Virus record (IMG/VR): IMGVR_UViG_3300002140_000210
Location: 1 to 31,583 of that record
Direction: 5' to 3' (one strand)
Source of the DNA: a virus
DNA: 31,583 nt
Part shown: piece after piece, positions 7,362 to 16,266 of the stretch
Layout of the letters: each line of letters starts with the position of its first letter
Numbering within the stretch: position 1 is the first letter of the stretch
Made by a program: the position numbers and the translations under genes
Notes under the pieces: model-generated
What the model was told of the DNA's origin: nothing
Database searches by the model: none
The model's input: only the letters and a program-made list of their open reading frames with translations

Positions 7362-8816
7362 ATGAATAAAAGTTTTGAATATTTACCTAAAGATAAGCGA
7401 AAAAAAATAATGCTTGTTTGTGATGATATTAGAGTACACTCAGGTGTAGCTACTGTTGCTAAGGAAATTGTTATAGCTACCTCCCACCATTTTAATTGGG
7501 TTAATGTAGCAGGAGCAATTAACCACCCACAAAAAGGACAAAGATTAGATATAAGTGCGGATACTTCAAACCACTCAGGTATTGAAGACGCATCAACCTT
7601 TTTATATTGTGTTGATGGGTATGGAGACACACAGGAAATCCAAAATATATTTAATTTAGAAAAACCAGATGCTATAATGTTGATCACAGATCCAAGATAT
7701 TTTATACATATCTTTAATATGGAAGATCAACTAAGAAAATTAGCACCCATAGCTTATCTTAATATATGGGATGATTACCCAGCACCTAGATATAACCAAC
7801 CTTATTATGAGGCGTGTGATTTATTAATGGGTATCTCTAAACAAACTGTTAATATCAATAAATTAGTATTAGCAGATGTGGATACAAGTAAAAAAGTATT
7901 TAGATATGTACCTCATGGTTTAGATTCTACTCATTATTTCCCCATTACTAAGGATCATGAATTGTATAATGAAATGATGGCTTTTAGAAAAAGTAAAATT
8001 TCACTCGATAATGAAGTAAATTTTATATTATTCTTTAATTCAAGAAATATTCGCAGAAAACAAATCCCAGATGCTATGGTAGCTTTTAGAGCATTTTTAG
8101 ATTCACTACCTGAGGAAGAAGCATTAAAATGTAGATTTATACTTCATACTGAAATTGTTACAGATCATGGAACTGATTTAAATAAAGTTGCAGAGTATCT
8201 TTTTGGGGAAAAATATGAAAAGTGTATTATCTTTTCAACCCAAAAACTTGACAGAAAAGGTTTAAATTTCCTTTATAATATAGCAGATGCTCAAGTATTA
8301 TTAACATCTAATGAAGGTTGGGGGTTAACAATAACAGAAGCAATATTAGCAGGTACACCTATTATAGCTAACGTAACAGGAGGAATGCAGGATCAAATGA
8401 GATTTGAAGATGAAAATGGTAAATGGTTTGAACCAAGTGCTGATGTTCCTTCTAATCATAGAGGTACATATAAAAAACATGGTGAGTGGGCTTTCCCAGT
8501 ATACCCAACTTCAAGATCAATACAAGGATCACCTCCAACACCTTATATCTATGATGATAGATGTGCTTGGGAAGATGCTGCTGATAGATATAAAGAAATT
8601 TATAATTTAAGTCGTGAAGAACGTAAAGCTAGGGGATTAAAGGGTAGAGAATGGGCTTTGAGTGATGAAGCAGGATTTACAGCTAAACATCAAGCAAATA
8701 GAGTAATGGAAGCATTTGATGCCCTATTTAAAGTATGGCAACCACGAAAGGATTATGAAATAATCAATGCTACTGAACAAAAAGGAAAATTTTTAAATCA
8801 TAAATTAGTATACTAA
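7362..8816 (+). CDS. Glycosyltransferase, GT-B fold (GT4-like)
   Basis: A 484-residue glycosyltransferase with two Rossmann-like halves. The N-terminal half starts KKIMLVCDDIRVHSGVATVAKEI, matching acceptor-side motifs. The C-terminal half has FFNSRNIRRKQ near 224-234, LDRKGLNFLYNIADAQVLLTSNEGWG and the E-x7-E donor-binding motif with E318 and E326, then GTPIIANVTGG. The family moves a sugar from a nucleotide-sugar, keeping its anomeric configuration. The ATG at 7362 is chosen over a TTG seven codons upstream. It opens the glycan island and is followed by a second GT-B gene that overlaps its stop (TAATG). Confidence 0.88.
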   Translation: MNKSFEYLPKDKRKKIMLVCDDIRVHSGVATVAKEIVIATSHHFNWVNVAGAINHPQKGQRLDISADTSNHSGIEDASTFLYCVDGYGDTQEIQNIFNLEKPDAIMLITDPRYFIHIFNMEDQLRKLAPIAYLNIWDDYPAPRYNQPYYEACDLLMGISKQTVNINKLVLADVDTSKKVFRYVPHGLDSTHYFPITKDHELYNEMMAFRKSKISLDNEVNFILFFNSRNIRRKQIPDAMVAFRAFLDSLPEEEALKCRFILHTEIVTDHGTDLNKVAEYLFGEKYEKCIIFSTQKLDRKGLNFLYNIADAQVLLTSNEGWGLTITEAILAGTPIIANVTGGMQDQMRFEDENGKWFEPSADVPSNHRGTYKKHGEWAFPVYPTSRSIQGSPPTPYIYDDRCAWEDAADRYKEIYNLSREERKARGLKGREWALSDEAGFTAKHQANRVMEAFDALFKVWQPRKDYEIINATEQKGKFLNHKLVY

Positions 8817-10090
8817 TGAATAAACCAAGTTTTGTAATAAGTTGCCCATTTGACACTTATAGTGGATATGGAGCACGTTCCAGAGATGTAATTAAAGCCA
8901 TTATTGAATTAGATCAATATGATGTTAAACTTTTACCTCAAAGATGGGGTGATACTCCTACTAACTTTTGCCAAGACCATGAAGAATGGAAATTCCTTTG
9001 GAATCATTCAATCCAACAAATAACTACAAAACCAGATATTTGGATGCAAATTACCATTCCAAACGAATTTAGTCCTGTAGGTAAATATAATATTGGGTGC
9101 ACCGCTGGAATTGAAAGTACAGGATGTGATCCAGGATGGGTTGAGGGTTTAAATAGAATGGATATGAATTGGGTTTCATCTGAACATAGTAAAGGAGTAT
9201 TCCAATCAGTTAATTTTGAAAGGAAACACCCACAAACAAACCAGTCAATGGGTTTTACTAAATTAGAAAAACCTATTTATACTATATTTGAAGGTGTAAA
9301 TCTAGATGTTTATAAGTATTTACCTAATAAAGACGAAATTAGTTTAGATTTGAGTTCAATTAAAGAATCATTTTGTTTCTTATTTGTAGGTCATTGGATG
9401 CAAGGAGATTATGGACACGATAGGAAAAATGTAGGAGCAACAATTAAGTATTTCTTTGATGCTTTTAAAAACACCCCAAACCCCCCAGCATTGATTCTAA
9501 AGGCATCCACTGGAAGAAATAGTTATATAGGAAGAGAAGCTCTTTTAGATAAGATTAATGTAATTAAAAAGTCTTATAATAAATCCGAGAAACTCCCAAA
9601 TGTATATCTTTTAAATGGTAATCTCCCGGATACCCAAATGAATGAATTATATAATCATCCTAAAGTAAAAGCAATGGTTTCATTAACCAAAGGGGAGGGA
9701 TATGGTAGACCCCTATCTGAATTTTGTTTATCTAAAAAACCATTAATAGTTTCAGGTTGGTCAGGACATATGGATTTTATAGATTACAACAATTGTATAG
9801 TACTACCAGGAAACCTAGAAAAAATCCACCATTCGGCCGCTAATAAATGGTTATTACCTGAAACCCAATGGTTTCAAGTAGGTTCTAAAAATGCAATTGA
9901 TGCTTTTAAAGATGTAAAAAATAAATATAAAAATTATGTAGTTGGTGGTAAAAAACAAGGTTTTAAAATTAAGTCTGAATTTAATTTTGATTCAATGAAA
10001 CAATTAATAAGTGAAACTCTTAAAATTGTACCTGAATTCCCTCAAGAAATTAAACTAAACCTCCCAGGTTTACAAACCCCAAAATTATAA
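8816..10090 (+). CDS. Glycosyltransferase, GT-B fold (GT4-like)
   Basis: A 424-residue glycosyltransferase. The start FVISCPFDTYSGYGARSRDV is the glycine-rich acceptor-side loop. A VGHWMQGDYGHDRKNV loop replaces the usual G-R-x-x-x-K-N phosphate-binding segment, and the donor motif E-x7-E is present with E294 and E302 (EGYGRPLSE). It is not a duplicate of the preceding gene, since outside the fold motifs they differ strongly. Start overlaps the upstream stop. The adjacent pair may add successive sugars to one chain, which is inference from position only. Confidence 0.87.
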   Translation: MNKPSFVISCPFDTYSGYGARSRDVIKAIIELDQYDVKLLPQRWGDTPTNFCQDHEEWKFLWNHSIQQITTKPDIWMQITIPNEFSPVGKYNIGCTAGIESTGCDPGWVEGLNRMDMNWVSSEHSKGVFQSVNFERKHPQTNQSMGFTKLEKPIYTIFEGVNLDVYKYLPNKDEISLDLSSIKESFCFLFVGHWMQGDYGHDRKNVGATIKYFFDAFKNTPNPPALILKASTGRNSYIGREALLDKINVIKKSYNKSEKLPNVYLLNGNLPDTQMNELYNHPKVKAMVSLTKGEGYGRPLSEFCLSKKPLIVSGWSGHMDFIDYNNCIVLPGNLEKIHHSAANKWLLPETQWFQVGSKNAIDAFKDVKNKYKNYVVGGKKQGFKIKSEFNFDSMKQLISETLKIVPEFPQEIKLNLPGLQTPKL

Positions 10091-10093
10091 AAT

Positions 10094-10531
10094 ATGCAAT
10101 ACGACGAAATTATACAGTGCCCTAAATCAGGTGGCGACCTATGTTATAAAATAGAAGTAAGTAAAGATATTACCAACTTCTACAGCTTATCTTGTGGGTA
10201 TTGGACTAATACCCTAATGAAACCTAATACAGATTTTTACAAAGAACAATTTGAATTACTCCCTGAGATTTATAAAGATTTAGCTTGGACTGATGAAGAA
10301 ACCGGATTAGTATGGTTACCAAATAGTGTTAATGTTGAAGGTGGGATGGTGTTTGCTGAAGGTACTAGTAAAAACTCGTGGAAATGGGCGGCCGTAAAGT
10401 CTTCTGAATTAAGTGAGGAAGACCAAGTAAAATATAAATCAAAAACAAAACCTGATATGACTACTATAACTCGTTTTGAAGAACGTGATTATATGGATGC
10501 TCTTTCGTATATTGGGGTATTACCAGAATAA
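10094..10531 (+). CDS. Hypothetical protein in glycan island
   Basis: A 145-residue protein of no family I can name. The N-terminus has CPKSGGDLCYKIEV, followed by FYSLSCGYWTN, so three cysteines lie in the first 40 residues. A tryptophan-rich centre follows (DLAWTDEETGLVWLPNSVN, NSWKWAAVKSSEL). The pattern of a small cysteine-bearing head and a beta-rich body recalls uncharacterised phage proteins of this size. It lies three or four bases from glycosyltransferase genes on both sides and must be co-transcribed with them, yet it has no glycosyltransferase motif. It could be an acceptor, an adaptor or unrelated. Confidence 0.75.
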   Translation: MQYDEIIQCPKSGGDLCYKIEVSKDITNFYSLSCGYWTNTLMKPNTDFYKEQFELLPEIYKDLAWTDEETGLVWLPNSVNVEGGMVFAEGTSKNSWKWAAVKSSELSEEDQVKYKSKTKPDMTTITRFEERDYMDALSYIGVLPE

Positions 10532-10534
10532 ACT

Positions 10535-11164
10535 ATGAAAATAAGTTATGCCATAACAGTATGTGATGAGTTTCTTGAAATACAGAGACTCCTCACATTA
10601 CTTTTAAATGATAAAAGACAACAAGATGAAATTGTAGTACTGGTTGATTTAACCAAAAATTCGGCAACATCCGAACTATTAGGATACTTACATAAACTAA
10701 GTTATAATGATAAAATCACTTTAGTTGAAGATCGATTTAATAATCATTTTGCGGATTGGAAAAATAGGTTAACTAGAGCATGTAAAGGAGATTATATATT
10801 TCAAATAGACGCAGATGAATATCCCCATGATTTACTTATAGAACAACTTCCTAATATTCTAGAAACTAACCCTAGTAATGAAGTTTATTTAGTACCTAGA
10901 GTTAATACAGTAGAAGGATTAACACCAGAACATATAGGTAGATGGAGATGGAATGTAGATGAAGAAGATAGGGTTAATTGGCCCGATTATCAGTGGAGAA
11001 TTTGGAAAAACAAACCAGAAATTAAATGGGAAAATAAAGTACATGAGGTTTTAAAGGGACATAAAACATATGCCCTTCTCCCAGCTATGCCTGAATTAGC
11101 TTTATATCACCCTAAAGATATTAAACGTCAAGAAAAACAAAATAATTATTATAACACATTATGA
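10535..11164 (+). CDS. Glycosyltransferase family 2, GT-A fold
   Basis: A 209-residue GT-A enzyme. The core begins KISYAITVCDEFLEIQRLL, and the metal-binding D-x-D is visible as IDADE (D92, D94). The C-terminal half carries WPDYQWRIWKNKPEIKWENKVHEVL, a segment shared by GT2 proteins in which a tryptophan and an HE pair help bind the acceptor. Length is short for GT2, with no membrane segments, so it is soluble. It is coupled to the next glycosyltransferase by an ATGA overlap. Confidence 0.85.
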   Translation: MKISYAITVCDEFLEIQRLLTLLLNDKRQQDEIVVLVDLTKNSATSELLGYLHKLSYNDKITLVEDRFNNHFADWKNRLTRACKGDYIFQIDADEYPHDLLIEQLPNILETNPSNEVYLVPRVNTVEGLTPEHIGRWRWNVDEEDRVNWPDYQWRIWKNKPEIKWENKVHEVLKGHKTYALLPAMPELALYHPKDIKRQEKQNNYYNTL

Positions 11165-11958
11165 TTAGTATAATTATACCAACATATCGAAATCCAGAAT
11201 ACTTAGATATATGTTTAAAGTCATGTATTGAACAACAACACAACAAAAACCAAATTATAGTTGCTGTAGATGGTTTTATAGAAGAAAGTCAGTCGGTTTT
11301 AGATAAATATAAAGATAGTATTAGTATTTTAGACTTAGGTGAAAATCAAGGTATGCAAATGGCGCTTAATTTAGGCGTAATGAATGCTACTAATGAAAAA
11401 ATATTTATTGTAAATGATGATAATGTTTTTTGTAAAGATTTTGATTTAGAGATTGAATCGGGTTTTGATGAAAAAACAGTAATGACTTTAAACCAAATAG
11501 AACCTACAGGTCCAGGTATATTTAACTTCCCAGTGAAAGATTTTGGTCGTACACCTAAAGAATTTAAATATGATGAGTTTATTAAGTATGAGGATTCAAT
11601 TAAAAAAGATGAATTAACAACTGAAGGGGGTATATTCCCATTTGCTATGTATAAAAAATACTATATGGCTGTTGGTGGGTTCGATACAATGTACCAATCT
11701 CCATTTATTTGTGATTGGGATTTCTTTTTAAAATTAGATTTAATTGGTTTAAGTTTTATTAGAACACTCGGAGCACATTTATACCATTTTGGCAGCTCAG
11801 CTACTAAAAATGGTAAAGAGGGTGATAGATTTAAAGCATCAGAAAACCCAGCAGCCCAAACCTTTATGTACAAATGGGGTATTCCACCACAATTATTTAA
11901 GAATAACTCACACAACCCCAAACACGGTATAACTATAAAAGGAATTAAATTCAATTAA
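11161..11958 (+). CDS. Glycosyltransferase family 2, GT-A fold
   Basis: A 265-residue GT2 protein beginning MISIIIPTYRNPEYLDICLKS, the classic GT2 opening. IVAVDG follows, then the D-x-D-like FIVNDDN at residues 83-88. Later segments include GGFDTMYQSPFICDWDFFLKL, where the ED/WD pair matches the catalytic-base region of GT2 enzymes. The C-terminal tail SATKNGKEGDRFKASENPA, and the MYKWG that follows, occur in many phage and bacterial GT2 proteins with this end. A minus-strand frame inside it is a shadow. Sugar specificity cannot be read. Confidence 0.87.
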   Translation: MISIIIPTYRNPEYLDICLKSCIEQQHNKNQIIVAVDGFIEESQSVLDKYKDSISILDLGENQGMQMALNLGVMNATNEKIFIVNDDNVFCKDFDLEIESGFDEKTVMTLNQIEPTGPGIFNFPVKDFGRTPKEFKYDEFIKYEDSIKKDELTTEGGIFPFAMYKKYYMAVGGFDTMYQSPFICDWDFFLKLDLIGLSFIRTLGAHLYHFGSSATKNGKEGDRFKASENPAAQTFMYKWGIPPQLFKNNSHNPKHGITIKGIKFN

Positions 11959-11963
11959 AAATT

Positions 11964-12566
11964 ATGATACACGATTTAGAACAAAAAGTTAACCAAATTT
12001 ACACAGTACCATCCGATATTAACCAACATATTCCCGTTATTGTACAATTAGCACAAGAATGTGACCATATAACTGAAATGGGGGTTAGAACCGTAGTTTC
12101 AACTTGGGCTTGGTTAGCAGGAGCACCTAAAGATGGGTTAATTTCATATGACCTTTATAACCCTAAATATTGGTTAGGGGAAAATAACGACCCTATTAAA
12201 GATGTAGCAGACACAGCAGAAGCTTATGGTATCAAATTTAAGTTTGTAGAAGCAGATGTATGTGAAATTGAAATTGAAGAAACTGACTTATTATTTATTG
12301 ATACTTGGCATGTTTATGACCAATTAAAAGAAGAATTAAGAATACATGCTAATAAAGCAAGAAAATATATTTGTTTTCACGATACAACTAGTTTTGCCCA
12401 CCACGCTGAATCAAATTCATCCGACCACAAATGGGTAGGTAAATTAACTGAAGATAAAGGTTTATGGGACGCGGTCACAGAATTCCTTGATGAAAATTCA
12501 GATACGTGGGAGTTACAGAAAAGATACGAACATAATAATGGATTTACAATTATAAAACGTAAATGA
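11964..12566 (+). CDS. Class I SAM-methyltransferase-like protein (CmcI/Methyltransf_24 type)
   Basis: A 200-residue Rossmann-type protein. ITEMGVRTVVSTWAWLAG stands where the SAM-binding E-x-G loop lies, followed by GLISYDLYNP with an acidic strand end. LLFIDTWHVYDQLKEEL matches the family's L-x-F-I-D-x-x-H-x-Y motif, and YICFHDTTSF is the later H-D motif. This pattern is shared with cephalosporin-hydroxylase-like and Methyltransf_24 proteins often found in glycan clusters. The first loop is less glycine-rich than usual (MGVRT), so SAM binding is likely but not certain. It may methylate a sugar made by the island; the stop overlaps the next start. Confidence 0.75.
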   Translation: MIHDLEQKVNQIYTVPSDINQHIPVIVQLAQECDHITEMGVRTVVSTWAWLAGAPKDGLISYDLYNPKYWLGENNDPIKDVADTAEAYGIKFKFVEADVCEIEIEETDLLFIDTWHVYDQLKEELRIHANKARKYICFHDTTSFAHHAESNSSDHKWVGKLTEDKGLWDAVTEFLDENSDTWELQKRYEHNNGFTIIKRK

Positions 12567-13252
12567 GAATAATATACAGAATTAGCGATAGTGGTTACAG
12601 TAAAGTAAAACCTGACTATATCACTAATGAAAATTGTTTAGCAAATGCTACAAAAGTTCTTGAGGGGGCTATTTTTCATGTTATAGCAGATAATACTTCA
12701 CCCGAGACTAATGATATGATACAAAAATATATCACAAAAGATGGTGTAGAATATGTAAGTAAAGGTAATGGGGCAGAAACATTTAATTTAGCGTTAGATA
12801 AGGCCTTGACCTATAATGATGATGAAATTATTTATTTTCTAGAAAATGATTATTTACACAAACCAAATTCATTAAAAATATTAAAAGAAGCATTTGAATT
12901 AGGAGCATCATTCGTTTCATTATACGATCATCCAGATAAATACATAGGACCAGAACAAGGTGGTAACCCATATTGTGAAGGTGGGGCGGAAGATACTAGG
13001 GTATACAAGACAGATTCCGTACATTGGAAGATAACGAATAGTACAACTATGACATTCGCTGCTAAAGTTAGTACATTAAGAGAAAATGAAGATATATTTA
13101 GAAAACACACATCAGGGACACATCCAAATGATTTTCAAATGTTTTTAGAATTAAGACAATTAAATGAACTATTAATAACACCAATACCAGGTTATTCAAC
13201 TCATGGAGAAACAGCCTGGTTATCACCTTTTACACAGTGGGAAAAAATATGA
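12563..13252 (+). CDS. GT-A-type glycosyltransferase-like protein
   Basis: A 229-residue protein. It opens MRIIYRISDSGYSKVKPDYI, and its strand YFLENDYLHKPN at residues 91-102 has END in place of D-x-D. GNGAETFNLALDKAL provides the nucleotide-binding helix usual in GT-A folds. Two later histidines occur in STHGETAWLSPF. Proteins of this type occur in phage and bacterial glycan clusters but are diverged from standard GT2, so the donor cannot be guessed. It overlaps the methyltransferase-like gene upstream and the epimerase gene downstream by four bases each. Confidence 0.72.
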   Translation: MRIIYRISDSGYSKVKPDYITNENCLANATKVLEGAIFHVIADNTSPETNDMIQKYITKDGVEYVSKGNGAETFNLALDKALTYNDDEIIYFLENDYLHKPNSLKILKEAFELGASFVSLYDHPDKYIGPEQGGNPYCEGGAEDTRVYKTDSVHWKITNSTTMTFAAKVSTLRENEDIFRKHTSGTHPNDFQMFLELRQLNELLITPIPGYSTHGETAWLSPFTQWEKI

Positions 13253-14247
13253 GCAAAAAAGTATTAATTACAGGAGTTGCGGGTTTACTAGGTAGTAGAT
13301 TAGCAGATTGGATTATTGAAAATAAACCTGAATATAAAGTTGTAGGTATAGACGATTTAAGTGGGGGGTTTAAAGAAAATATCAACCCTAAGGTTGATTT
13401 TTGGCAAATGAATTTAATAGACCACCCTATTGAAAATTGTTTTGAAGTAAATAAATTCGATTACGTTTTCCACTTCGCTGCTTATGCTGCCGAAGGATTA
13501 TCGCCTTTTATACGTAGTTTCAACTATGATAACAACTTAAAGGCCACAGCCCGCATAGTCAATGAATGCATCAAGACCGACGTTAAAAGATTGGTATTTA
13601 CGTCAACTTTAGCGGTATATGGTCATGGTAATGGGGGTATATTTGATGAAACACAACAACAAGCCCCAATTGATCCATATGGAGTAGCTAAGTATGCATG
13701 TGAAATGGATATTAAAATTGCTAATGAACAACACGGTTTAGATTATTGTATTATTAGACCTCATAACGTTTATGGTATTAAACAAAATATATGGGATAAA
13801 TACAGAAATGTACTAGGTATTTGGATGTACCAACATTTGAATGGAGAACCTATGACAATATTTGGAGATGGTGAACAAACCCGAGGTTTTAGTTTTATAG
13901 ATGATTCATTAGAACCTTTATGGAATGCTGCTGTAAAACCGGAGGCAAGTCAAGAAATTATTAATTTAGGGGGTATTGAAGAACATTCAATCAAAGAAGC
14001 AGCTGAAATATTAAAACAGATAATGGGTGCAGGTGACATTATCCATTTAGAAGGAAGACATGAAGTTAAACACTCAATCCCAACATACCAAAAATCAGTT
14101 GATATTTTAGGATTTAAACATAATACTACATTAACTGTGGGATTAATAGAAATGTGGAAATGGGCTAAAGAACAACCTATGAGAGAACGTTTTGTATGGG
14201 AAAATTATGAATTAGAAAAAGGGATTTATTCATTTTGGAAAAAGTAA
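13249..14247 (+). CDS. NAD-dependent sugar-nucleotide epimerase/dehydratase
   Basis: A 332-residue short-chain dehydrogenase of the extended (GalE-like) class. The NAD-binding G-x-x-G-x-x-G is GVAGLLG at residues 9-15, with IDDLSGG after the second strand. The catalytic triad region is FTSTLAVYG (S119/T120) and DPYGVAK (Y144, K148). RPHNVYGIKQ and GDGEQTRGFSFIDD are the substrate-side motifs of NDP-sugar epimerases. It should interconvert or dehydrate an NDP-sugar to feed the island's transferases. The ATG at 13249 in an ATGA overlap is preferred to a GTG four codons upstream. Which sugar it acts on cannot be read. Confidence 0.9.
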   Translation: MSKKVLITGVAGLLGSRLADWIIENKPEYKVVGIDDLSGGFKENINPKVDFWQMNLIDHPIENCFEVNKFDYVFHFAAYAAEGLSPFIRSFNYDNNLKATARIVNECIKTDVKRLVFTSTLAVYGHGNGGIFDETQQQAPIDPYGVAKYACEMDIKIANEQHGLDYCIIRPHNVYGIKQNIWDKYRNVLGIWMYQHLNGEPMTIFGDGEQTRGFSFIDDSLEPLWNAAVKPEASQEIINLGGIEEHSIKEAAEILKQIMGAGDIIHLEGRHEVKHSIPTYQKSVDILGFKHNTTLTVGLIEMWKWAKEQPMRERFVWENYELEKGIYSFWKK

Positions 14248-14248
14248 T

Positions 14249-15070
14249 ATGGAAATAGGAGTTATAGGACAAGGTTTTGTAGGTAATGCATTATATCAAA
14301 AATTTAAGAATTACTACAACATAAAAACATATGATTTAGATAAATCAAAATGTAATTCAACTGAACAGGAAGTATTTGATTGTGAAATAGTATTTGTATG
14401 TTTACCAACCCCCATGTCTAAAGACGGGAGTTGTTTTACAGGTATAGTTAAACCAACATTAGCGGCCTTGAATGCTAATAATAAGACTAAAATTGTAATA
14501 ATTAAATCTACTATACCGCCGGGAACAACTGAAAAGTTTAATAATAATTACGGTAATATTAGTATTGTATTTAATCCTGAATTTTTAACTGAGGCCAATG
14601 CCGTTCAAGATTATGAAAATCAAAATAGAATTATATTAGGGGGTAATAAACAATCAACTTCTATATTAAAACCTATATTTAAAAAAGTATTCCCTAAAGC
14701 AGATGTTATCCAAACAGATTCAACTCAAGCTGAAATGGTTAAGTATTTAACTAATAACTTCCTATCAGTTAAAGTAGCATTTGCCAATGAGATGTATGAC
14801 TTATGTTCTACATTAAATATCGATTATGATAAAGTAATTGAATATGCTACATATGATGAAAGATTAGGAAAAAGCCATTGGAGTGTCCCAGGACCAGATG
14901 GTGATTTTGGGTTTGGGGGTCATTGCTTCCCAAAAGATTTAGCAGCAATACTAAGTGTAACTAGAGAACATGATACTATTAATAATGTATTAAAAGCGGC
15001 TCAAGATACTAATTATAGCGTTAGAAGAAATAGAGATTGGGAAAAAATGGAGGGAAGAGCTGTTGTATAA
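14249..15070 (+). CDS. UDP-glucose/GDP-mannose dehydrogenase-like, lacking the C-terminal domain
   Basis: A 273-residue protein with the NAD-binding domain first: IGVIGQGFVGNAL with GQGFVG at 7-12, VFVCLPTPM, and IIKSTIPPGTTE. The central domain follows, including EMVKYLTNNFLSVKVAFANE with K165 and N169. The active-site cysteine C226 is present in GFGGHCFPKD. The family is normally about 390-450 residues with a third, UDP-binding domain; that domain is absent and the gene simply ends. The stop is followed by a promoter, not by a frameshifted remainder. It may be a small-form enzyme or may act on a different substrate. Confidence 0.85.
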   Translation: MEIGVIGQGFVGNALYQKFKNYYNIKTYDLDKSKCNSTEQEVFDCEIVFVCLPTPMSKDGSCFTGIVKPTLAALNANNKTKIVIIKSTIPPGTTEKFNNNYGNISIVFNPEFLTEANAVQDYENQNRIILGGNKQSTSILKPIFKKVFPKADVIQTDSTQAEMVKYLTNNFLSVKVAFANEMYDLCSTLNIDYDKVIEYATYDERLGKSHWSVPGPDGDFGFGGHCFPKDLAAILSVTREHDTINNVLKAAQDTNYSVRRNRDWEKMEGRAVV

Positions 15071-15072
15071 AA

Positions 15073-15104
15073 CTTGGTTCCCCCAATAGTTATTCGTATA
15101 TTTA
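15073..15104 (+). promoter_or_regulatory. Bacteroidota-type promoter
   Basis: CTTG at 15073-15076, a 20-base spacer, then TTCG and TATATTTA ending at 15104. It follows the glycan island's last stop by two bases and precedes the ATG at 15133 by 28 bases, so it starts the next unit. Confidence 0.7.
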
Positions 15105-15132
15105 CCCAATAAATAAATACACATATACATAA

Positions 15133-15459
15133 ATGGAATATAAAATGATACCCTGCAAAATTTGCGAGGGAAAAATGCCTGAATTAAGACTAACAACCTA
15201 TGGTTATAATTTTTGTGTTACCTGTTCTGAAACAGGTGATAGGGTTAAACCTAAACAAGGTGTAGCTGTTATGATGGGAGAAGGTGACCATACTTGGATT
15301 GAAACTATTATTATGGATGACATCCAGTATAAAAACTACCAAAATCAAGAAAAAGCAGTAAAAAATCTAGGAAAATCTAATAAGGCTGAAATGTTAAATA
15401 TGGATAAGGATGAAAGAATACTTTATGGTCCTATTTCAATTATTGATCCTAAAGAATAA
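15133..15459 (+). CDS. Small zinc-ribbon protein
   Basis: A 108-residue protein with two C-x-x-C pairs, C8/C11 (PCKIC) and C28/C31 (FCVTC), forming a likely zinc ribbon at the N-terminus. The rest has an acidic MMGEGDHTWIETIIMDDIQY segment and a helical tail. The four-cysteine spacing resembles DksA/TraR-type fingers, but the coiled-coil part of those proteins is absent. A second ATG four codons in (15145) is also possible. It is the first gene after the promoter and is followed by an HNH-like gene after three bases. Confidence 0.7.
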   Translation: MEYKMIPCKICEGKMPELRLTTYGYNFCVTCSETGDRVKPKQGVAVMMGEGDHTWIETIIMDDIQYKNYQNQEKAVKNLGKSNKAEMLNMDKDERILYGPISIIDPKE

Positions 15460-15462
15460 TAA

Positions 15463-16077
15463 ATGCCAAAAGCAAAACCATTATCTAAACCACAAATACA
15501 AGCCGCCCAAGCTAAGACATTGTCAAATATGAGCGCGGCTCGTTATCTTCATGTTTCTTACCAACATTATAAGAGATATGCTAAAATGTATAACATATTT
15601 GAATCTCATAAAAACCAATCAGGGGTAGGTATTCCTAAATTTTTAAGAGGGCCTAAAAAAATGCCTCATATGTTAGAGATAATCGAAGGTAGAATATCTG
15701 CGGCTTCATTTGACCCCAATAAACTTAAGTATGCTTTAATAGAACAAGGATACCTACCCGAAGAATGTACTGTATGTAAATTTAATGAACGCAGAGTACT
15801 GGATTATAAGATGCCATTACTTTTACATTTTAAAGACAAAAATAGTAACAACTATGGGTTAGATAATGTTCAATTATTATGTTATAATCATTATTTTTTA
15901 CAAGTTGGTGACATATTTAATAAAAACGATGAAAAACAAATTGAATCCCAAACAGAACATTTTGGAACTACTGAAAGGATTGAATTCGAAGTAGATGATT
16001 ACCATTTACAACGTTTAAGAGAATTAGGATTGGATGATGATATAGATGATACTAACCAATACATTAGTAGAATATAA
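15463..16077 (+). CDS. HNH-type endonuclease-like protein with N-terminal helix-turn-helix
   Basis: A 204-residue protein. Residues 8-45 look like a helix-turn-helix (SAARYLHVSYQHYKRYAKMYNI). Residues 102-145 look like the treble-clef HNH domain: C102-x2-C105, LLLHFKDKNSNN carrying H122, D125 and N129/N130, and LENVQ-like LDNVQLLC at C140. The last zinc ligand pair is C-Y-N-H (C140, H143) where most relatives have C-x-x-C-H, so the metal site may be altered or use histidine. It could be a free-standing homing nuclease or a phage regulator. The next small gene overlaps its stop. Confidence 0.7.
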   Translation: MPKAKPLSKPQIQAAQAKTLSNMSAARYLHVSYQHYKRYAKMYNIFESHKNQSGVGIPKFLRGPKKMPHMLEIIEGRISAASFDPNKLKYALIEQGYLPEECTVCKFNERRVLDYKMPLLLHFKDKNSNNYGLDNVQLLCYNHYFLQVGDIFNKNDEKQIESQTEHFGTTERIEFEVDDYHLQRLRELGLDDDIDDTNQYISRI

Positions 16078-16232
16078 TGAAACATAAAAATCATAATAAA
16101 ATAGTTAAAGATTACGATAAACAAAAAAGTAATCATTTATCTCGTTTAGCGAGTAAAATTATTAAAAATGATGAAAAACAACAACAATTAAAAGCAAAAC
16201 CAATTAAGGGTGATTTTTTAGATAATTTCTAA
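16077..16232 (+). CDS. Small basic hypothetical protein
   Basis: A 51-residue protein with 14 lysines. It begins MKHKNHNKIVKDYDKQKSNH and ends KPIKGDFLDNF. Its start overlaps the preceding stop by one base (TAATG), the arrangement used by many genes here, which supports translation. The sequence looks like a short charged helix with an extended tail and no cysteine or membrane segment. No family is recognised. Its basic charge would suit nucleic-acid binding, but that is a guess. Confidence 0.55.
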   Translation: MKHKNHNKIVKDYDKQKSNHLSRLASKIIKNDEKQQQLKAKPIKGDFLDNF

Positions 16233-16266
16233 TATATAACTAATTATAAACATAAAACCAAAACAT

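Noticed and set aside
7346-7687. Minus-strand frame of 113 codons across the first glycosyltransferase
   Set aside because: It is antisense to a motif-rich gene, contains many unlikely residue runs and has no start context of its own.
8404-8610. Plus-strand 68-codon frame inside the first glycosyltransferase gene
   Set aside because: It lies wholly in another frame of a well-supported gene and has an isoleucine/methionine-rich shadow composition.
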